From: Martelella lutilitoris
Lineage (GTDB): Bacteria; Pseudomonadota; Alphaproteobacteria; Rhizobiales; Rhizobiaceae
Direction: 5' to 3'
Assembly (NCBI RefSeq): GCF_005924265.1
Contig: NZ_VCLB01000004.1
Span: 62,001-126,000 of the forward strand
Length of the DNA stretch: 64,000 nucleotides
Position numbers and translations under genes: made by a program. The notes below the pieces were generated by a model. That model did not search any database, was not told where the DNA came from, and worked only from the letters and a program-made list of their open reading frames with translations. Every line of letters starts with the position of its first letter. The first letter of the stretch is position 1. This document shows positions 53,891 to 64,000 of this stretch, piece after piece.

Positions 53891-53894
<4 letters not shown>
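52950..53894 (+). CDS. ABC sugar transporter permease (MalF-like)
   Basis: A 314-residue inner-membrane subunit with about six helices, starting WVFLAPMLAVLAVVAVYPLVKTIYFGFTD. The EAA loop that contacts the ATPase is DMYEAAKLDGIHPVRVFRKVTLPLIMPAVLVA. AAGGGA precedes the ATG at 52950, preferred over the ATG at 52929. It overlaps the second permease by 4 bases (ATGA). It pairs with the next permease and the ATPase at 54729. Confidence 0.93.
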
Positions 53895-54724
<830 letters not shown>

Positions 54725-54728
54725 TCTC

Positions 54729-55730
<1,002 letters not shown>

Positions 55731-55742
55731 GAGGCGAGCGAT

Positions 55743-56717
55743 ATGAACAGCAGCTTCAGGCCATCCGACGCGCCGTGCCCGATCGCGGTCATCGGCAATG
55801 CCAATCTCGACCTCGTCACCGGCAGCGTCGCCGATTGGCCGGAATGGGGAACGGAGGTGTTTCTGGACAAGTCCGATTTCCGCATCGGCGGCTCGGCGGC
55901 CAATACCGCGCTCGTGCTGCAGCGCCTCGGCCAGACCGTCGGCCTCGTCTCGGCAACCGGCAGCGATGCCGCGGGCGCAATGATCACGCGGCAGTTCTCC
56001 GGCCCGCTCGACAGGGTCGCGACCCGGCCCGGCCCGACCTCGATCTCCGTCGGCGTGCTGCAGACCGGCGGCGAGCGCAGTTTCTTTTCCACCAACGGCC
56101 ATCTCGACGGGCTCGATGCCGCCTATTTTTCCGGCGCTCTTGAGGACTGGCCGCTGACAGGCGCGATCGCGCTCGTTTCCGGCGGTTTCGCCCTGCCGGG
56201 ACTTTTCGACGAGCATACGGCCTTTCTTGAGCGCCTGAGGGCGCGCGGCGCGACCATCGCCATTGACCCCGGCTGGCCGGGCGAAGGCTGGAGCGATGCC
56301 GCAATCACCAAAGCCCGCGAATGGGTTAGCCTTGCCGACCATATCCTTCTCAACGACAAGGAAGTCCTTGGCCTTTCCGGCGAGAAGACCGTGCATGCCG
56401 CCTGCCGCGCGCTCAGCCCCTATATGCGTCCCGACGCCACCCTCGTCGTCAAGCGCGGCGCGGAAGGCGCTGCCTGCTACCATGCCCGGGACTACCTGGT
56501 CGAACATGCCGAGCCGCTCGCGGTGATCGACACGGTCGGCGCCGGCGATGCCTTCAATGCCGGCTATCTGGGCGCCGTCGCGGAAGGCGCCTCAGATCGT
56601 GCGGCGCTTCGGCGCGGCATTGATGTGGCCGGCGCGGTGATCAGCGAATTTCCCCGCAGTTCCGCCCCCCTCAGCCTTCAACGGAGCCAGCCATCATGCG
56701 CAATATCCTCCTTCTGA
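55743..56717 (+). CDS. PfkB family sugar kinase
   Basis: A 324-residue ribokinase-like kinase. N-terminal VIGNANLDLVTGSV and GGSAANTALVLQRLGQTVGLVSATGSDAAGAMI form the substrate lid; the C-terminal DTVGAGDAFNAGYLGAV holds the anion hole and catalytic base D269. LVVKRGAEGAACY is the usual strand before it. GGAGG precedes the ATG. The gene ends 22 bases inside the sulfatase gene, so the two are translationally coupled. It probably phosphorylates the sugar released by the sulfatase; substrate unknown. Confidence 0.92.
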   Translation: MNSSFRPSDAPCPIAVIGNANLDLVTGSVADWPEWGTEVFLDKSDFRIGGSAANTALVLQRLGQTVGLVSATGSDAAGAMITRQFSGPLDRVATRPGPTSISVGVLQTGGERSFFSTNGHLDGLDAAYFSGALEDWPLTGAIALVSGGFALPGLFDEHTAFLERLRARGATIAIDPGWPGEGWSDAAITKAREWVSLADHILLNDKEVLGLSGEKTVHAACRALSPYMRPDATLVVKRGAEGAACYHARDYLVEHAEPLAVIDTVGAGDAFNAGYLGAVAEGASDRAALRRGIDVAGAVISEFPRSSAPLSLQRSQPSCAISSF

Positions 56718-58096
56718 TCGCCGACGATCTGGGGCGCATGACCGGCTGCTACGGCGAGACGGCGATCGCGACGCCCAATATCGACCGGCTTGCGGCAAGC
56801 GGCACGCGTTTCGACATGGCCTTCACCTCGACCGCCTCATGCTCAGCCAGCCGGTCGGTGATCTATACGGGGCTCCACACCCACGAAACCGGGCAATACG
56901 GCCTCAACCACGACCACCACCATTTCATGACCTTTGACCATGTGGAGACCGCGCCGGCGCTTTTGAACGCCGCCGGCATGAAGACCGGTATCATCGGCAA
57001 AATCCATGTCGGCCCGGATGCGGTCTATCCCTGGCAGGTGCGCGCGGAAAGCTGGGAGCGCGACGTACGCTGGGCCGCCGACAAGGCATCGGCCTTCTTC
57101 CACAGCGCCAGGGCTGAACAAAAATCCTTCTTCCTCACCATCGGCTTCATCGATCCGCACCGGGATGAAACCCGTGGCGGCTTCGGCAATGACCGCGCCT
57201 ATCCCGACGTCGAGGATCGCGTCTTTGCGCCGGAAGACGTCACCGTGCCGCCCTTCCTGACCGACCTGCCGGAGGTGCGGCGGGAGCTTGCCGATTATTA
57301 TCGCTCGATCCATCGCCTCGACCAGGGCGTCGGCGTGGTGCTGGAGGAGTTGGAGCGTTCCGGCCTTGCCGATGAGACGCTCGTCGTCTTCCTGTCCGAC
57401 AATGGTTCGCCCTTCCTCAATTCCAAGACCACGCTTTACGATGCCGGCGTGCACCTGCCGCTGATCATCCGCAAGCCCGGCGGGCGGGCGGGCGTTCAAA
57501 ACCCCAATCTGGTCTCCTTCACCGATATCCTGCCAACCTTTCTCGACTGGGCGGGCCACAAGCCCTCGCCCGGCGCGCGTAAGGGCCGCTCGCTGCTGCC
57601 GATCCTGGAGGCCGAGACGCTTGAGGACGACTGGCAAGCCGTGTTCGGCTCGCATACCTTCCACGAGGTGACGAATTACTGGCCGACGCGCTTCATGCGG
57701 ACCACGCGCTACAAATACCACCGCAATGTCGCCTGGCAGCTCGATTTTCCCTTCTCCGGCGATCTTTACGGCTCGCTGACCTGGGAGGGGATCCGCAATC
57801 AGGACCCGGCAATGATCGGTGGTCGCTCGGTGAAAGACTATGTCCGCCGTCCGCCGGAGGAGCTTTACGATCTGGAGGCAGATCCGCACGAAGTAAACAA
57901 TCTGGCCGGCGACCCGGCCCATCGCGACCGGCTGATTGAGATGCGCGCCGCGACCGAGGCCTGGCAGCGCGAAACCGGCGACCCATGGCTCTATCGCGAC
58001 GGCGTGTCGCTCCGGGCCATCGAGAAACACCTTGAGGCCGGCATGGCCGTGCCCGACCGGTTCGACTTCGACCCGGATAATCCGGCATCGCGCTAG
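56696..58096 (+). CDS. Cytosolic sulfatase of the heparan N-sulfatase (SGSH)-like type
   Basis: A 466-residue type I sulfatase without signal peptide. The metal site D10/D11 is in LLIADDLGR. C49 in CSASR fits the C-x-P/A-x-R motif that is matured to formylglycine. The following TGLHTHETGQYGLNHDHHHF..FDHVETAPALLNAAGMKTGIIGKIHVGPDAVYPW and the C-terminal FGSHTFHEVTNYWPTRFMRTTRYKYHRN closely resemble sulfamidase-type enzymes that remove N-sulfate from glucosamine. The bacterial substrate could still be an O-sulfate. GGAG precedes the ATG. Being intracellular, it must act after import by the adjacent ABC system. Confidence 0.88.
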   Translation: MRNILLLIADDLGRMTGCYGETAIATPNIDRLAASGTRFDMAFTSTASCSASRSVIYTGLHTHETGQYGLNHDHHHFMTFDHVETAPALLNAAGMKTGIIGKIHVGPDAVYPWQVRAESWERDVRWAADKASAFFHSARAEQKSFFLTIGFIDPHRDETRGGFGNDRAYPDVEDRVFAPEDVTVPPFLTDLPEVRRELADYYRSIHRLDQGVGVVLEELERSGLADETLVVFLSDNGSPFLNSKTTLYDAGVHLPLIIRKPGGRAGVQNPNLVSFTDILPTFLDWAGHKPSPGARKGRSLLPILEAETLEDDWQAVFGSHTFHEVTNYWPTRFMRTTRYKYHRNVAWQLDFPFSGDLYGSLTWEGIRNQDPAMIGGRSVKDYVRRPPEELYDLEADPHEVNNLAGDPAHRDRLIEMRAATEAWQRETGDPWLYRDGVSLRAIEKHLEAGMAVPDRFDFDPDNPASR

Positions 58097-58176
58097 CCGA
58101 TCTGATTTACAAAGCCATTGCTTTGAAAAGGCGGGGCCGCTATACGGGTCGGGTGACACACAAGACCCGATGAAGC

Positions 58177-58860
58177 ATGGCACGCGACACCGAGACCAAT
58201 CCCCAGAACAGCACTCCGAGCGCCGGCTATACGACCCGCAGCGCCGGCGACCGCATTCTCATGCAGTTGAAGATGCATGGCGGGCTGACGGCGGCCGAGC
58301 TCGGAAAGCGCCTCGGAACCACTGGCGAGGCCGCGCGCCAGCAACTGGCCCGGCTTGCAGAAACGGGGCTCGTTGCGCCCGAAAGCATCCGCGCAGGCGT
58401 CGGCCGCCCGCGCCAGGTATGGAGCCTGACGGCGGCCGGAGAGGCGCGTTTTCCCGATACCCATGCGACGCTGACGGTGGAGCTTCTGGAAAGCATTCGC
58501 GCCGAACTTGGCGAAGCGGCGCTCGAGACGGTGATCGCCGCGCGCGAACGGCGCGCCGGCAGCCTCTACGAGACCGCGATGGAGGGCTGCGACAGCCTGG
58601 ATGAGAAGCTCGCCGTGCTGACGCGACTGCGCTCTGCCGAGGGCTATATGGCGGACTGGTACGCGGCGGAAGACGGCACGCGCCGTTTTGTCGAGCATCA
58701 CTGCCCGATCTGCGCGGCGGCCACCGCCTGCCAGGGCTTCTGCCGCTCGGAACTCGCGATCTTCCGCCAGCTTCTCGGACCCTCCGTCGACATCCGCCGC
58801 GACGAGCATATCGTCAAGGGCGGTCGGCGCTGTACCTATGTCGTCAGCGAGACGCGATAG
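58177..58860 (+). CDS. SufR-like helix-turn-helix regulator with a Cys cluster
   Basis: A 227-residue regulator. The N-terminal winged helix (DRILMQLKMHGGLTAAELGKRLGTTGEAARQQLARLAETGLV..GRPRQVWSLTAAGEARFP) is the DeoR/ArsR-like type of SufR. The C-terminal domain ends with C176-x2-C179-x5-C185-x3-C189 (HHCPICAAATACQGFCRSEL) and C219 in GGRRCTYVV, an arrangement expected for an Fe-S cluster. It should switch DNA binding with cluster occupancy. No suf genes are nearby; a small TPR gene follows at once, and a flavin reductase and superoxide dismutase lie downstream on the other strand. Confidence 0.82.
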   Translation: MARDTETNPQNSTPSAGYTTRSAGDRILMQLKMHGGLTAAELGKRLGTTGEAARQQLARLAETGLVAPESIRAGVGRPRQVWSLTAAGEARFPDTHATLTVELLESIRAELGEAALETVIAARERRAGSLYETAMEGCDSLDEKLAVLTRLRSAEGYMADWYAAEDGTRRFVEHHCPICAAATACQGFCRSELAIFRQLLGPSVDIRRDEHIVKGGRRCTYVVSETR

Positions 58861-58880
58861 AGATGGGAAAGGAAAGCTGC

Positions 58881-59201
58881 ATGCCCGCCGGAATTCGCGA
58901 GGCGCTGGAAAAACAGGTTGCCGAGGGCAAGGACAACGCGCTCTGCCGGCTGACGCTTGGCCGTATTCTGGGCGGCGAGGACCGGCTGGACGAGGCGATC
59001 GCCCATCTTGTCCGCGCGCTCGAACTTGATCCCGATTATTCCGCCGCCTATTCGGCGCTCGGCAAGGCCTATCAGCGCAAGGGCGACACCGCGCGCGCCA
59101 TCGAAACATTCGGGAAGGGCGCCAACGTTGCCACCCGCAAGGGCGATCTGCAGGCCGCGCGGCAAATGCAGGTGCTGCACCGCAAGCTCAACAAGGGCTG
59201 A
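58881..59201 (+). CDS. Small tetratricopeptide-repeat protein
   Basis: A ~106-residue soluble protein with two or three TPR units (DEAIAHLVRALELDPDYSAAYSALGKAYQRKGDTARAIETFGKGANVATRKGDLQAARQMQVLHRKL). It probably mediates protein-protein contacts. AAAGGAAAG precedes the ATG at 58881; the ATG at 58863, just after the regulator stop, is also possible. Co-transcribed with the SufR-like regulator. Function unknown. Confidence 0.82.
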   Translation: MPAGIREALEKQVAEGKDNALCRLTLGRILGGEDRLDEAIAHLVRALELDPDYSAAYSALGKAYQRKGDTARAIETFGKGANVATRKGDLQAARQMQVLHRKLNKG

Positions 59202-59204
59202 CGT

Positions 59205-59747
59205 TCAGCCGAGACCCCGATAGCCGCGCCCGTGCCAGATCAGCGGCGAAGCCCCCTCCTCCCGCGCGATTTCGGCGATCGAGCCGGCGAAGAGCACATG
59301 CGTGCCGGTATTGATCCGGCCGATCACATCGCAATCGAGCGCCGTCATCGCGCCCGCAAGCTTCGGATTGCCGGAGGGCCAAGCCGTCCATGTGCCGCAT
59401 TTGAAGCGGTAGGCGGGCGCGATGCGGCCGGCAAAGGCGTCCGCCACGGTCCATTGCGTCGCCGCAAGCATGGCAAGCGAGAACGCGCCCTTTTCCGCAA
59501 TCAGGCCCGCCAGATGCGCTCCTGCGTCGATCGACACGAGAATGGAGGGCGGCGCGCCGCTGAGGGAGAAGACGGCGGTCGCGGTGCGGCCGGAGCGCTC
59601 CCCCTCAGAGGCCGCCCCGACGATGCAGACGGTTGCGGCAAGCGAGGCCATCGCATCGCGGAAGTCCTGTTTGTCGATCGGCGTGCGGGCCGGTTTTCCA
59701 AGCGGCATGGGCCGCGCCCCGCTTGCGGCAAAGGCATCGACCGTCAT
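59205..59747 (-). CDS. Flavin reductase family protein (FMN-binding split barrel)
   Basis: A 180-residue flavin reductase-like protein. Family pattern: DFRDAMASLAATVCIVGAASEGERSGRTATAVFSLSGAPPSILVSIDAGAHLAGLIAEKGAFSLAMLAA, with the T-x-x-x-x-S-x-x-P flavin site in an altered form (TATAVFSLSGAPP), then LDCDVIGRINTGTHVLFAGSIAEI. It would reduce FMN/FAD with NAD(P)H for a monooxygenase partner, which is not encoded nearby. GGGAGAGGG precedes the ATG. Convergent with the TPR gene, 3 bases apart. Confidence 0.9.
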   Translation of the reverse strand: MTVDAFAASGARPMPLGKPARTPIDKQDFRDAMASLAATVCIVGAASEGERSGRTATAVFSLSGAPPSILVSIDAGAHLAGLIAEKGAFSLAMLAATQWTVADAFAGRIAPAYRFKCGTWTAWPSGNPKLAGAMTALDCDVIGRINTGTHVLFAGSIAEIAREEGASPLIWHGRGYRGLG

Positions 59748-59862
59748 GATCCCTCTCCCGGTCTTTCGGAGAAGAGGCCGGCGCAGTCTTGGGTAAAAGC
59801 ATAAGTCATCGGATCAGCGAACGCCGCGCCTGTTCAACAAAGGCGCGGCGTCCGTCCTTTCA

Positions 59863-60465
59863 TCAGCCGAGATTGGCTTCGGCGAATTCGTAATTGGCGA
59901 GGCGATCGAGGAAGTTTCCGACATAATCGGGACGGCGGTTGCGGAAGTCGAGATAGTAGGAATGCTCCCACACATCAAGGCCGAGCAGGACCTTGCCCTC
60001 GCCGGTGGCGAGCGGATTGGAGCCGTTCGGGGTCTTCGCCGTCTTCAGCTTGCCGTCTTCGCCCAGCACCAGCCAGGCCCAGCCGGAGCCGAACTGGCCG
60101 ACAGCGGCCGCCTTGAAGGCGTCCTTGAAGGCATCGACGGAGCCGAAATCTTCCACAATCTTGGCTTCCAGACGACCGGGGATGCCGCCGCCCTTGGGCG
60201 AAAGCGCGTTCCAGAAGTGCAGGTGGTTCCAGTGCTGGCCGGCATTGTTGAAGACCGGGGCGAGATCGGCCTCGTCCCTGGAAAAGGCAATGATTTCCTC
60301 AAGCGACTTGCCCTGAAGATCGGCATTCTTCTCGACGAAGCCATTGAGCGTCGTCACATAGGTCTGGTGGTGCTTGCCGTGATGCAGTTCCAGCGTCTCC
60401 TGCCCCATGCCGCGGTCGGCAAGGGCGGAATGCGCATAAGGCAGAGCAGGCAGTTCAAAAGCCAT
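59863..60465 (-). CDS. sodB: Superoxide dismutase, Fe/Mn family
   Basis: A 200-residue cytosolic superoxide dismutase. The metal ligands are H28 in LELHHGKHHQTYV, the His in AGQHWNHLHFWNAL, and the D and H of LLGLDVWEHSYYLDF. GGGIPGRLEAKI and FGSGWAWLVLGEDGKL are the usual Fe-type segments (the conserved QFGSGW gives Q in the active site). Start at 60465 with GGGAG upstream and the family N terminus MAFELPALPY. It converts superoxide to peroxide and oxygen. Monocistronic. Confidence 0.96.
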   Translation of the reverse strand: MAFELPALPYAHSALADRGMGQETLELHHGKHHQTYVTTLNGFVEKNADLQGKSLEEIIAFSRDEADLAPVFNNAGQHWNHLHFWNALSPKGGGIPGRLEAKIVEDFGSVDAFKDAFKAAAVGQFGSGWAWLVLGEDGKLKTAKTPNGSNPLATGEGKVLLGLDVWEHSYYLDFRNRRPDYVGNFLDRLANYEFAEANLG

Positions 60466-60718
60466 TTTGTTTCTCCCGTGATCGCGCGCCGAAGCGCGCC
60501 GGTTATTTAACAAGCAATACCTTTGAAAATCATCGACGCGAATATGTCAAGCGATGACTAGGAAAATTAGAGGGATGCGACGACGATGCCCGCTCCAGAA
60601 CGATCTCCCCCTCAGGGGGAGATTGATGACCGCGACGCCAGCGCTTCGCCGCCGCCAGGACAAAAAGCCAACAGCCGGACGCCACCGAAGGCCAAAACGA
60701 AACGCGCAAGGAAAACCA

Positions 60719-61126
60719 ATGCAGCAAACACCCATCACTGCAGCGCTGATCCGCACGGTCGTGACCGAATTCTACGCGAAAGCCCGCAAGGACGCGCCCC
60801 TCGGCCCGGTCTTCAGACGCGTGGTGCCGGATGAGCGATGGGCCGCGCATATCGCGAAGATCACCGATTTCTGGAGTTCGGTCTTCCTGAAGACGGGGCG
60901 CTACCAGGGTCGGCCAATGCCGGAACATCTGGCCATCCCAGAAATCTCCGACGTCCATTTCCGACGTTGGCTGAAACATTTCGGCGAGACGACGGAGGAG
61001 GAGTGCCCGCCCGAAACAGCCGCGCTTTTCCGGGAATGGGCCACAAAGATCGCCGACGCCATGCGCATCAATATCGCCATGCAGCGCGGAAAAAGTCTGG
61101 TGGAGTTGCGAACGCTGACAGGATGA
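60719..61126 (+). CDS. Group III truncated haemoglobin
   Basis: A 135-residue truncated globin. The pattern AALIRTVVTEFYAKARKDAPLGPVFRRVV..WAAHIAKITDFWSSVFLKTGRYQGRPMPEHLAIPEISDVHFRRWLKHFGET matches group III trHbs, with the HFxRWLxxF helix-F signature that carries the proximal His. The function is likely oxygen or nitric-oxide chemistry. AAGGA precedes the ATG at 60719; the longer frame upstream is non-conserved. Stands alone, rightward. Confidence 0.92.
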   Translation: MQQTPITAALIRTVVTEFYAKARKDAPLGPVFRRVVPDERWAAHIAKITDFWSSVFLKTGRYQGRPMPEHLAIPEISDVHFRRWLKHFGETTEEECPPETAALFREWATKIADAMRINIAMQRGKSLVELRTLTG

Positions 61127-61288
61127 GAGCCACGATTACGGCATCAAGGCCAACAGCCCGATAACGGCTCGAAACGAATTACCGGAGCGACCGATCCGGA
61201 GCATTCCGGACGACCCTCGCGCAATCGGGGTACGCTCCGCATAACCTTTTCAAGGGGGACATGATTCCGCAAGGTCATTCCAGCCCCC

Positions 61289-62458
61289 TCAACGCCGCAA
61301 CGACAGAAGCAGGGCGAGACCGGCCGCGACCGCGCCGAATACACATGTTCCCGTCCAGCCCCACGCGGCATAAGCAGAACCGCCAATGCCGGCGCCGACG
61401 GCGCCGCCGGCCAGCATGGTTGCCATGAAGACGGTGTTGAGGCGGCTTCTCGCTTCGGGATCGAGCGAATAGGCCAAAGTCTGGTTGGCGACCTGCGACG
61501 ATTGTACGGCAAGGTCCATTACCAGGATACCGACCACCAGCCCGGCAAGCGATCCCCGCCAGAAGCCGAAAATGACGAAGGCGAGCACGACAAGGCCGGC
61601 GCCGAGCGAGGCCACCAGTGCCGGCCCGCGTTTGTCGGCAAGGGCGCCGGCAACAGGCGCGGCCAAGGCGCCCGCAACGCCGACAAGCGCCAGCAGGCCA
61701 ACGGCCGTGCCACCGAGCTGGAAGGGCGGTTCTGCCAGGAGCAGCGCAAGATTGGACCAGAAGCCGATAAACGCTGCGAAAATGAGAAACTGCACCGCGG
61801 CCACGCGTCGCAGAACGGCATGTGTCCGGGCCAATGTCCAAAGAGAGCCGATCAGACGCGGATAGCTCATATCTGTCGTCGGCGGAACGCGCGGCAGCCG
61901 GATTGCCAGAGCGATGCCGATCATGACCATAAGGGCTGCCGCAAGCCAGAACACGAAGGCCCAGCCCCAGAGGTCAGATACGATGCCGCTCAGCGTGCGG
62001 GCGAGCAGGATGCCGATGAGGATGCCGGCGGTTACCATGCCGAGCGTCCGTCCCTTCTGCGCGGCCGGCGCCAGATGTACGGCAAGCGGAACAATCTGCT
62101 GAGCCACGGTGGCAAACAGGCCCACGGCAAGACTGACCGTGGCAAGCCACACGAAACTGGTCGAAACCGCAGCGCCGATCAACGCGGCCACCAGAAAGGC
62201 GGTCGTCGCAAGGATCAGCGATTTTCGCTCCAACCGGTCTCCGAGAGGGGCAAGAAACAGCACTCCAAGCGCATTGCCGGCCTGGGTCAGCACCGGCACA
62301 ATGACAGCCGTTCCGGCCGCAAGGTCGAAATCGATGGTCAGATGTCCCAGGAAAGCCTGGTTGTAGTAGCTGTTGGCAACGGCCGCCCCTGCCCCGATGG
62401 CAAGAAGGCGGACAAGGGCGGGGGAAAGCCGCTCGGAGACGGAAGGGTTTGTTTGCAT
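61289..62458 (-). CDS. MFS transporter
   Basis: A ~389-residue, 12-helix major facilitator transporter. The motif GDRLERKSLIL between helices 2 and 3 is the MFS motif A (GxLaDrxgrkxxl type), and helix 1 is LLAIGAGAAVANSYYNQAFLGHL. Such drug/H+ antiporter-like exporters are often controlled by an adjacent regulator. It is divergent from a LysR-type gene across an 80-base gap with a LysR box. The start is uncertain (62458 or a TTG at 62494). Substrate unknown. Confidence 0.9.
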   Translation of the reverse strand: MQTNPSVSERLSPALVRLLAIGAGAAVANSYYNQAFLGHLTIDFDLAAGTAVIVPVLTQAGNALGVLFLAPLGDRLERKSLILATTAFLVAALIGAAVSTSFVWLATVSLAVGLFATVAQQIVPLAVHLAPAAQKGRTLGMVTAGILIGILLARTLSGIVSDLWGWAFVFWLAAALMVMIGIALAIRLPRVPPTTDMSYPRLIGSLWTLARTHAVLRRVAAVQFLIFAAFIGFWSNLALLLAEPPFQLGGTAVGLLALVGVAGALAAPVAGALADKRGPALVASLGAGLVVLAFVIFGFWRGSLAGLVVGILVMDLAVQSSQVANQTLAYSLDPEARSRLNTVFMATMLAGGAVGAGIGGSAYAAWGWTGTCVFGAVAAGLALLLSLRR

Positions 62459-62515
62459 GCGGATATGACATACATGCCCGGTCCGCTCATACAAATCATA
62501 TCTATTGCTGAACGA

Positions 62516-62530
62516 TTTAGTTTTGCTAAA
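62516..62530. promoter_or_regulatory. LysR-box (T-N11-A) in the MFS-LysR divergent promoter
   Basis: TTTAG-TTTTG-CTAAA is a perfect 5-base dyad fitting the T-N11-A LysR consensus. It lies just before the LysR gene start, so the regulator likely binds here to control itself and the MFS gene. Confidence 0.55.
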
Positions 62531-62538
62531 CTGTCTTC

Positions 62539-63420
62539 ATGGTTTCACCCGTCTCCTTCGGCGCATTGCGCGCCTTCGTCGAGGTCGGCCGTCAGGGTAG
62601 CATCAAACGCGCGGCGCATGTGCTGAACGTGACCCCGGGCGCCGTCAGCCAGCAGATCAGGACACTTGAAGCGCGCTTTGACGTGACCTTGCTGGAGCGT
62701 GGAAACCGCTCGATAAAGCTTTCGCCGGATGGTCTTCGCCTGTTCGGCAAGATTGCGCCGGGTTTTGAGCAGATTGACAGCGCTGTTGCGCTTTTCGGAG
62801 ATCGACGGACGCGCCCGCTCGTCATTACCACGACGCCCTCCTTCGCCGCATGCTGGCTCACGCCCCGACTCAGCCGCTTTACCACGCGGCACCCGGAGAT
62901 CGAGGTTCAGATCGGAACCTCGGCGCAACTTGTCGACATGGCGAACGGGATGGCGGATATCGCGATCCGGCATGGTTCCGGAAAATATCCCGGCCTCGAT
63001 AGCAAGCCGCTGTTCAGGCCCCGACTGATTGTCGTCGCGAGCCCCGAAATTCTGGTCAACGGACCGCCGGCCAGTCCTGCTGATTGTCTGCGTTACCCGC
63101 TGCTGCAGGATCGTGACAGGGCCGACTGGTCATTCTGGCTGGACGCCCACGGCGTTGCCCCGACCCGAAACGCGACAAAGGGACCGGGATATGCCGACGA
63201 CGCTCTGCTGATCCAGGCGGCCATCGCCGGCCAGGGCCTCGCCGTCGTGCGCGACATCTATGCCGCAAACGCGCTGAAAGCCGGCAGCCTGGCGCTGGCG
63301 ATCGACGCGCCCGTAGACCTGTCAGCAGGCTATTTTGCGGTTGTAAGGCCGGACAAGGCGAGACGCCCCGGGTCCGCTGCATTCATGCAATGGCTCCTCA
63401 ACGAAGCGCGCGAACAGTAG
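62539..63420 (+). CDS. LysR-family transcriptional regulator
   Basis: A 293-residue regulator of the GcvA/AmpR type. The N-terminal HTH is FGALRAFVEVGRQGSIKRAAHVLNVTPGAVSQQIRTLEARFDVTLLERGNRSIKLSPDGLRLF. The C-terminal effector domain includes VQIGTSAQLVDMANGMADIAIRHGSGKYPGLDSKPLFRPRLIVVASP and ALLIQAAIAGQGLAVVRDIYA. It is divergent from the MFS gene and probably activates or represses it through the box at 62516-62530. Effector unknown. Confidence 0.93.
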   Translation: MVSPVSFGALRAFVEVGRQGSIKRAAHVLNVTPGAVSQQIRTLEARFDVTLLERGNRSIKLSPDGLRLFGKIAPGFEQIDSAVALFGDRRTRPLVITTTPSFAACWLTPRLSRFTTRHPEIEVQIGTSAQLVDMANGMADIAIRHGSGKYPGLDSKPLFRPRLIVVASPEILVNGPPASPADCLRYPLLQDRDRADWSFWLDAHGVAPTRNATKGPGYADDALLIQAAIAGQGLAVVRDIYAANALKAGSLALAIDAPVDLSAGYFAVVRPDKARRPGSAAFMQWLLNEAREQ

Positions 63421-63446
63421 CTCGATCAAGCACGGAAATGACGAAT

Positions 63447-64000
63447 TCACCCCCGAAACGTCCCGTTCCGCGGAAAGCCTTTGGGTGCGATCCTTCCGGC
63501 GGTGGCGCGGTCGCCGCGCCATTCCATCAGTTCATCGACGCTGCGGGTGTGGGTGCGCCCCGCGCTGTCGGTCCAGGTGAGGCCATCTTCCAGCGCGAAG
63601 CATTTGGCGTCTGACAGACCGCCATCCTTGTAGCGTTGCAGGCGCACGCCCTTGCCGCGCGCCATCTCGGCGATCTGCGACAGCGGGAAGACGAGGAGCT
63701 TGCGGTTCTCGCCGATGACAGCGACGTGGTCGCCCTTGGCCGGCGTCAGCAGCTTCACCTCCACGGGCATCGTCACATTCATCACCTGCTTGCCCTTGCG
63801 GGTGTTGGCAACCATCTGGTCTTCGTCGATGACGAAACCGTTGCCGGCGGTGGACGCGATCAGCATCTTGCGGCCGGGCTCGTGCACGAAGGCGGTGACG
63901 ACGTCCTGGTCGGCATCGATATCGACCATGATGCGCAGCGGCTCGCCATGGCCGCGCCCGCCCGGCAGCTTGTCGGCGCCGAGGGTGAAGGCCTTGCCGC
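63447..64000 (-). CDS. parC: DNA topoisomerase IV subunit A, C-terminal part (cut by window edge)
   Basis: The leftward frame is open to the right edge ([19 protein letters not shown] upstream of the first visible Met). The visible ~184 residues are the C-terminal beta-pinwheel of Par[49 protein letters not shown], then [46 protein letters not shown]. This domain wraps DNA for decatenation; the catalytic Tyr lies outside the window. The match to ParC rather than GyrA is based on the KGKQVMNV and [10 protein letters not shown] strings. Confidence 0.9.
   Translation of the reverse strand, partial: GKAFTLGADKLPGGRGHGEPLRIMVDIDADQDVVTAFVHEPGRKMLIASTAGNGFVIDEDQMVANTRKGKQVMNVTMPVEVKLLTPAKGDHVAVIGENRKLLVFPLSQIAEMARGKGVRLQRYKDGGLSDAKCFALEDGLTWTDSAGRTHTRSVDELMEWRGDRATAGRIAPKGFPRNGTFRG

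Overview
The window is high-GC alphaproteobacterial chromosome. Gene content and protein sequences point to Hyphomicrobiales (Rhizobiaceae or Aurantimonadaceae-like, for example Martelella or a relative). Indicators are the rpoD-dnaG-yqeY-carA-carB-greA neighbourhood, a long rhizobial-type sigma-70, DUF1176, group III truncated haemoglobin, and parC at the right edge. The genus cannot be fixed from sequence alone.

Region 1 (1-8607) is the right part of an integrated mobile element. It ends in a tyrosine integrase, a HEPN-like accessory gene and a 3' fragment of tRNA-Arg(CCG) that is almost certainly one attachment site. Inside are an AlpA-type regulator, an Arc-type repressor over three copies of a dyad operator, a winged-helix replication-like protein, and a compact HK97-type head set (portal, prohead protease, major capsid, HNH). 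No tail, lysis or terminase gene is in view, so it looks like a phage satellite or a reduced prophage. Its left end is outside the window.

Region 2 (8931-31766) is mostly core genome: a membrane-anchored Clp/crotonase-like protein, a PQQ-type sugar dehydrogenase, DUF1176, a cold-shock protein, rpoD, dnaG, yqeY, carA, a VC0807-like membrane protein, a MATE exporter, a glutathione transferase, a Ca/Na antiporter, a PEP mutase/isocitrate lyase-like enzyme, carB, SRPBCC and VOC proteins, and greA. A MITE-like palindromic repeat lies between csp and rpoD, and a related copy lies near 35.7 kb.

Region 3 (31790-43613) begins with a glycosyltransferase-like gene and continues with a coherent C2-sulfonate (most likely isethionate) island. 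A TRAP importer and an IclR regulator run rightward. A GMC dehydrogenase, sulfoacetaldehyde acetyltransferase (Xsc), phosphate acetyltransferase and two sulfur-oxyanion exporter families run leftward. Together they would import isethionate, oxidise it to sulfoacetaldehyde, split it to sulfite plus acetyl phosphate, make acetyl-CoA and export sulfite or sulfate.

Region 4 (43719-47351) holds a secreted EF-hand Gly/Met-rich protein divergent from an OmpR/EnvZ-type two-component pair, and a small zinc-ribbon membrane protein.

Region 5 (47449-58096) is a one-direction catabolic operon: a GntR/LacI-hybrid regulator, a Gfo/Idh/MocA dehydrogenase, a PHP-type hydrolase, a complete carbohydrate ABC importer, a PfkB kinase, and a cytosolic sulfatase resembling heparan N-sulfatase (SGSH). 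It is probably for a sulfated or N-sulfated sugar.

Region 6 (58177-64000) contains an Fe-S-type (SufR-like) regulator, a TPR protein, a flavin reductase, Fe/Mn superoxide dismutase, truncated haemoglobin, an MFS exporter with a divergent LysR regulator, and the 3' end of parC.
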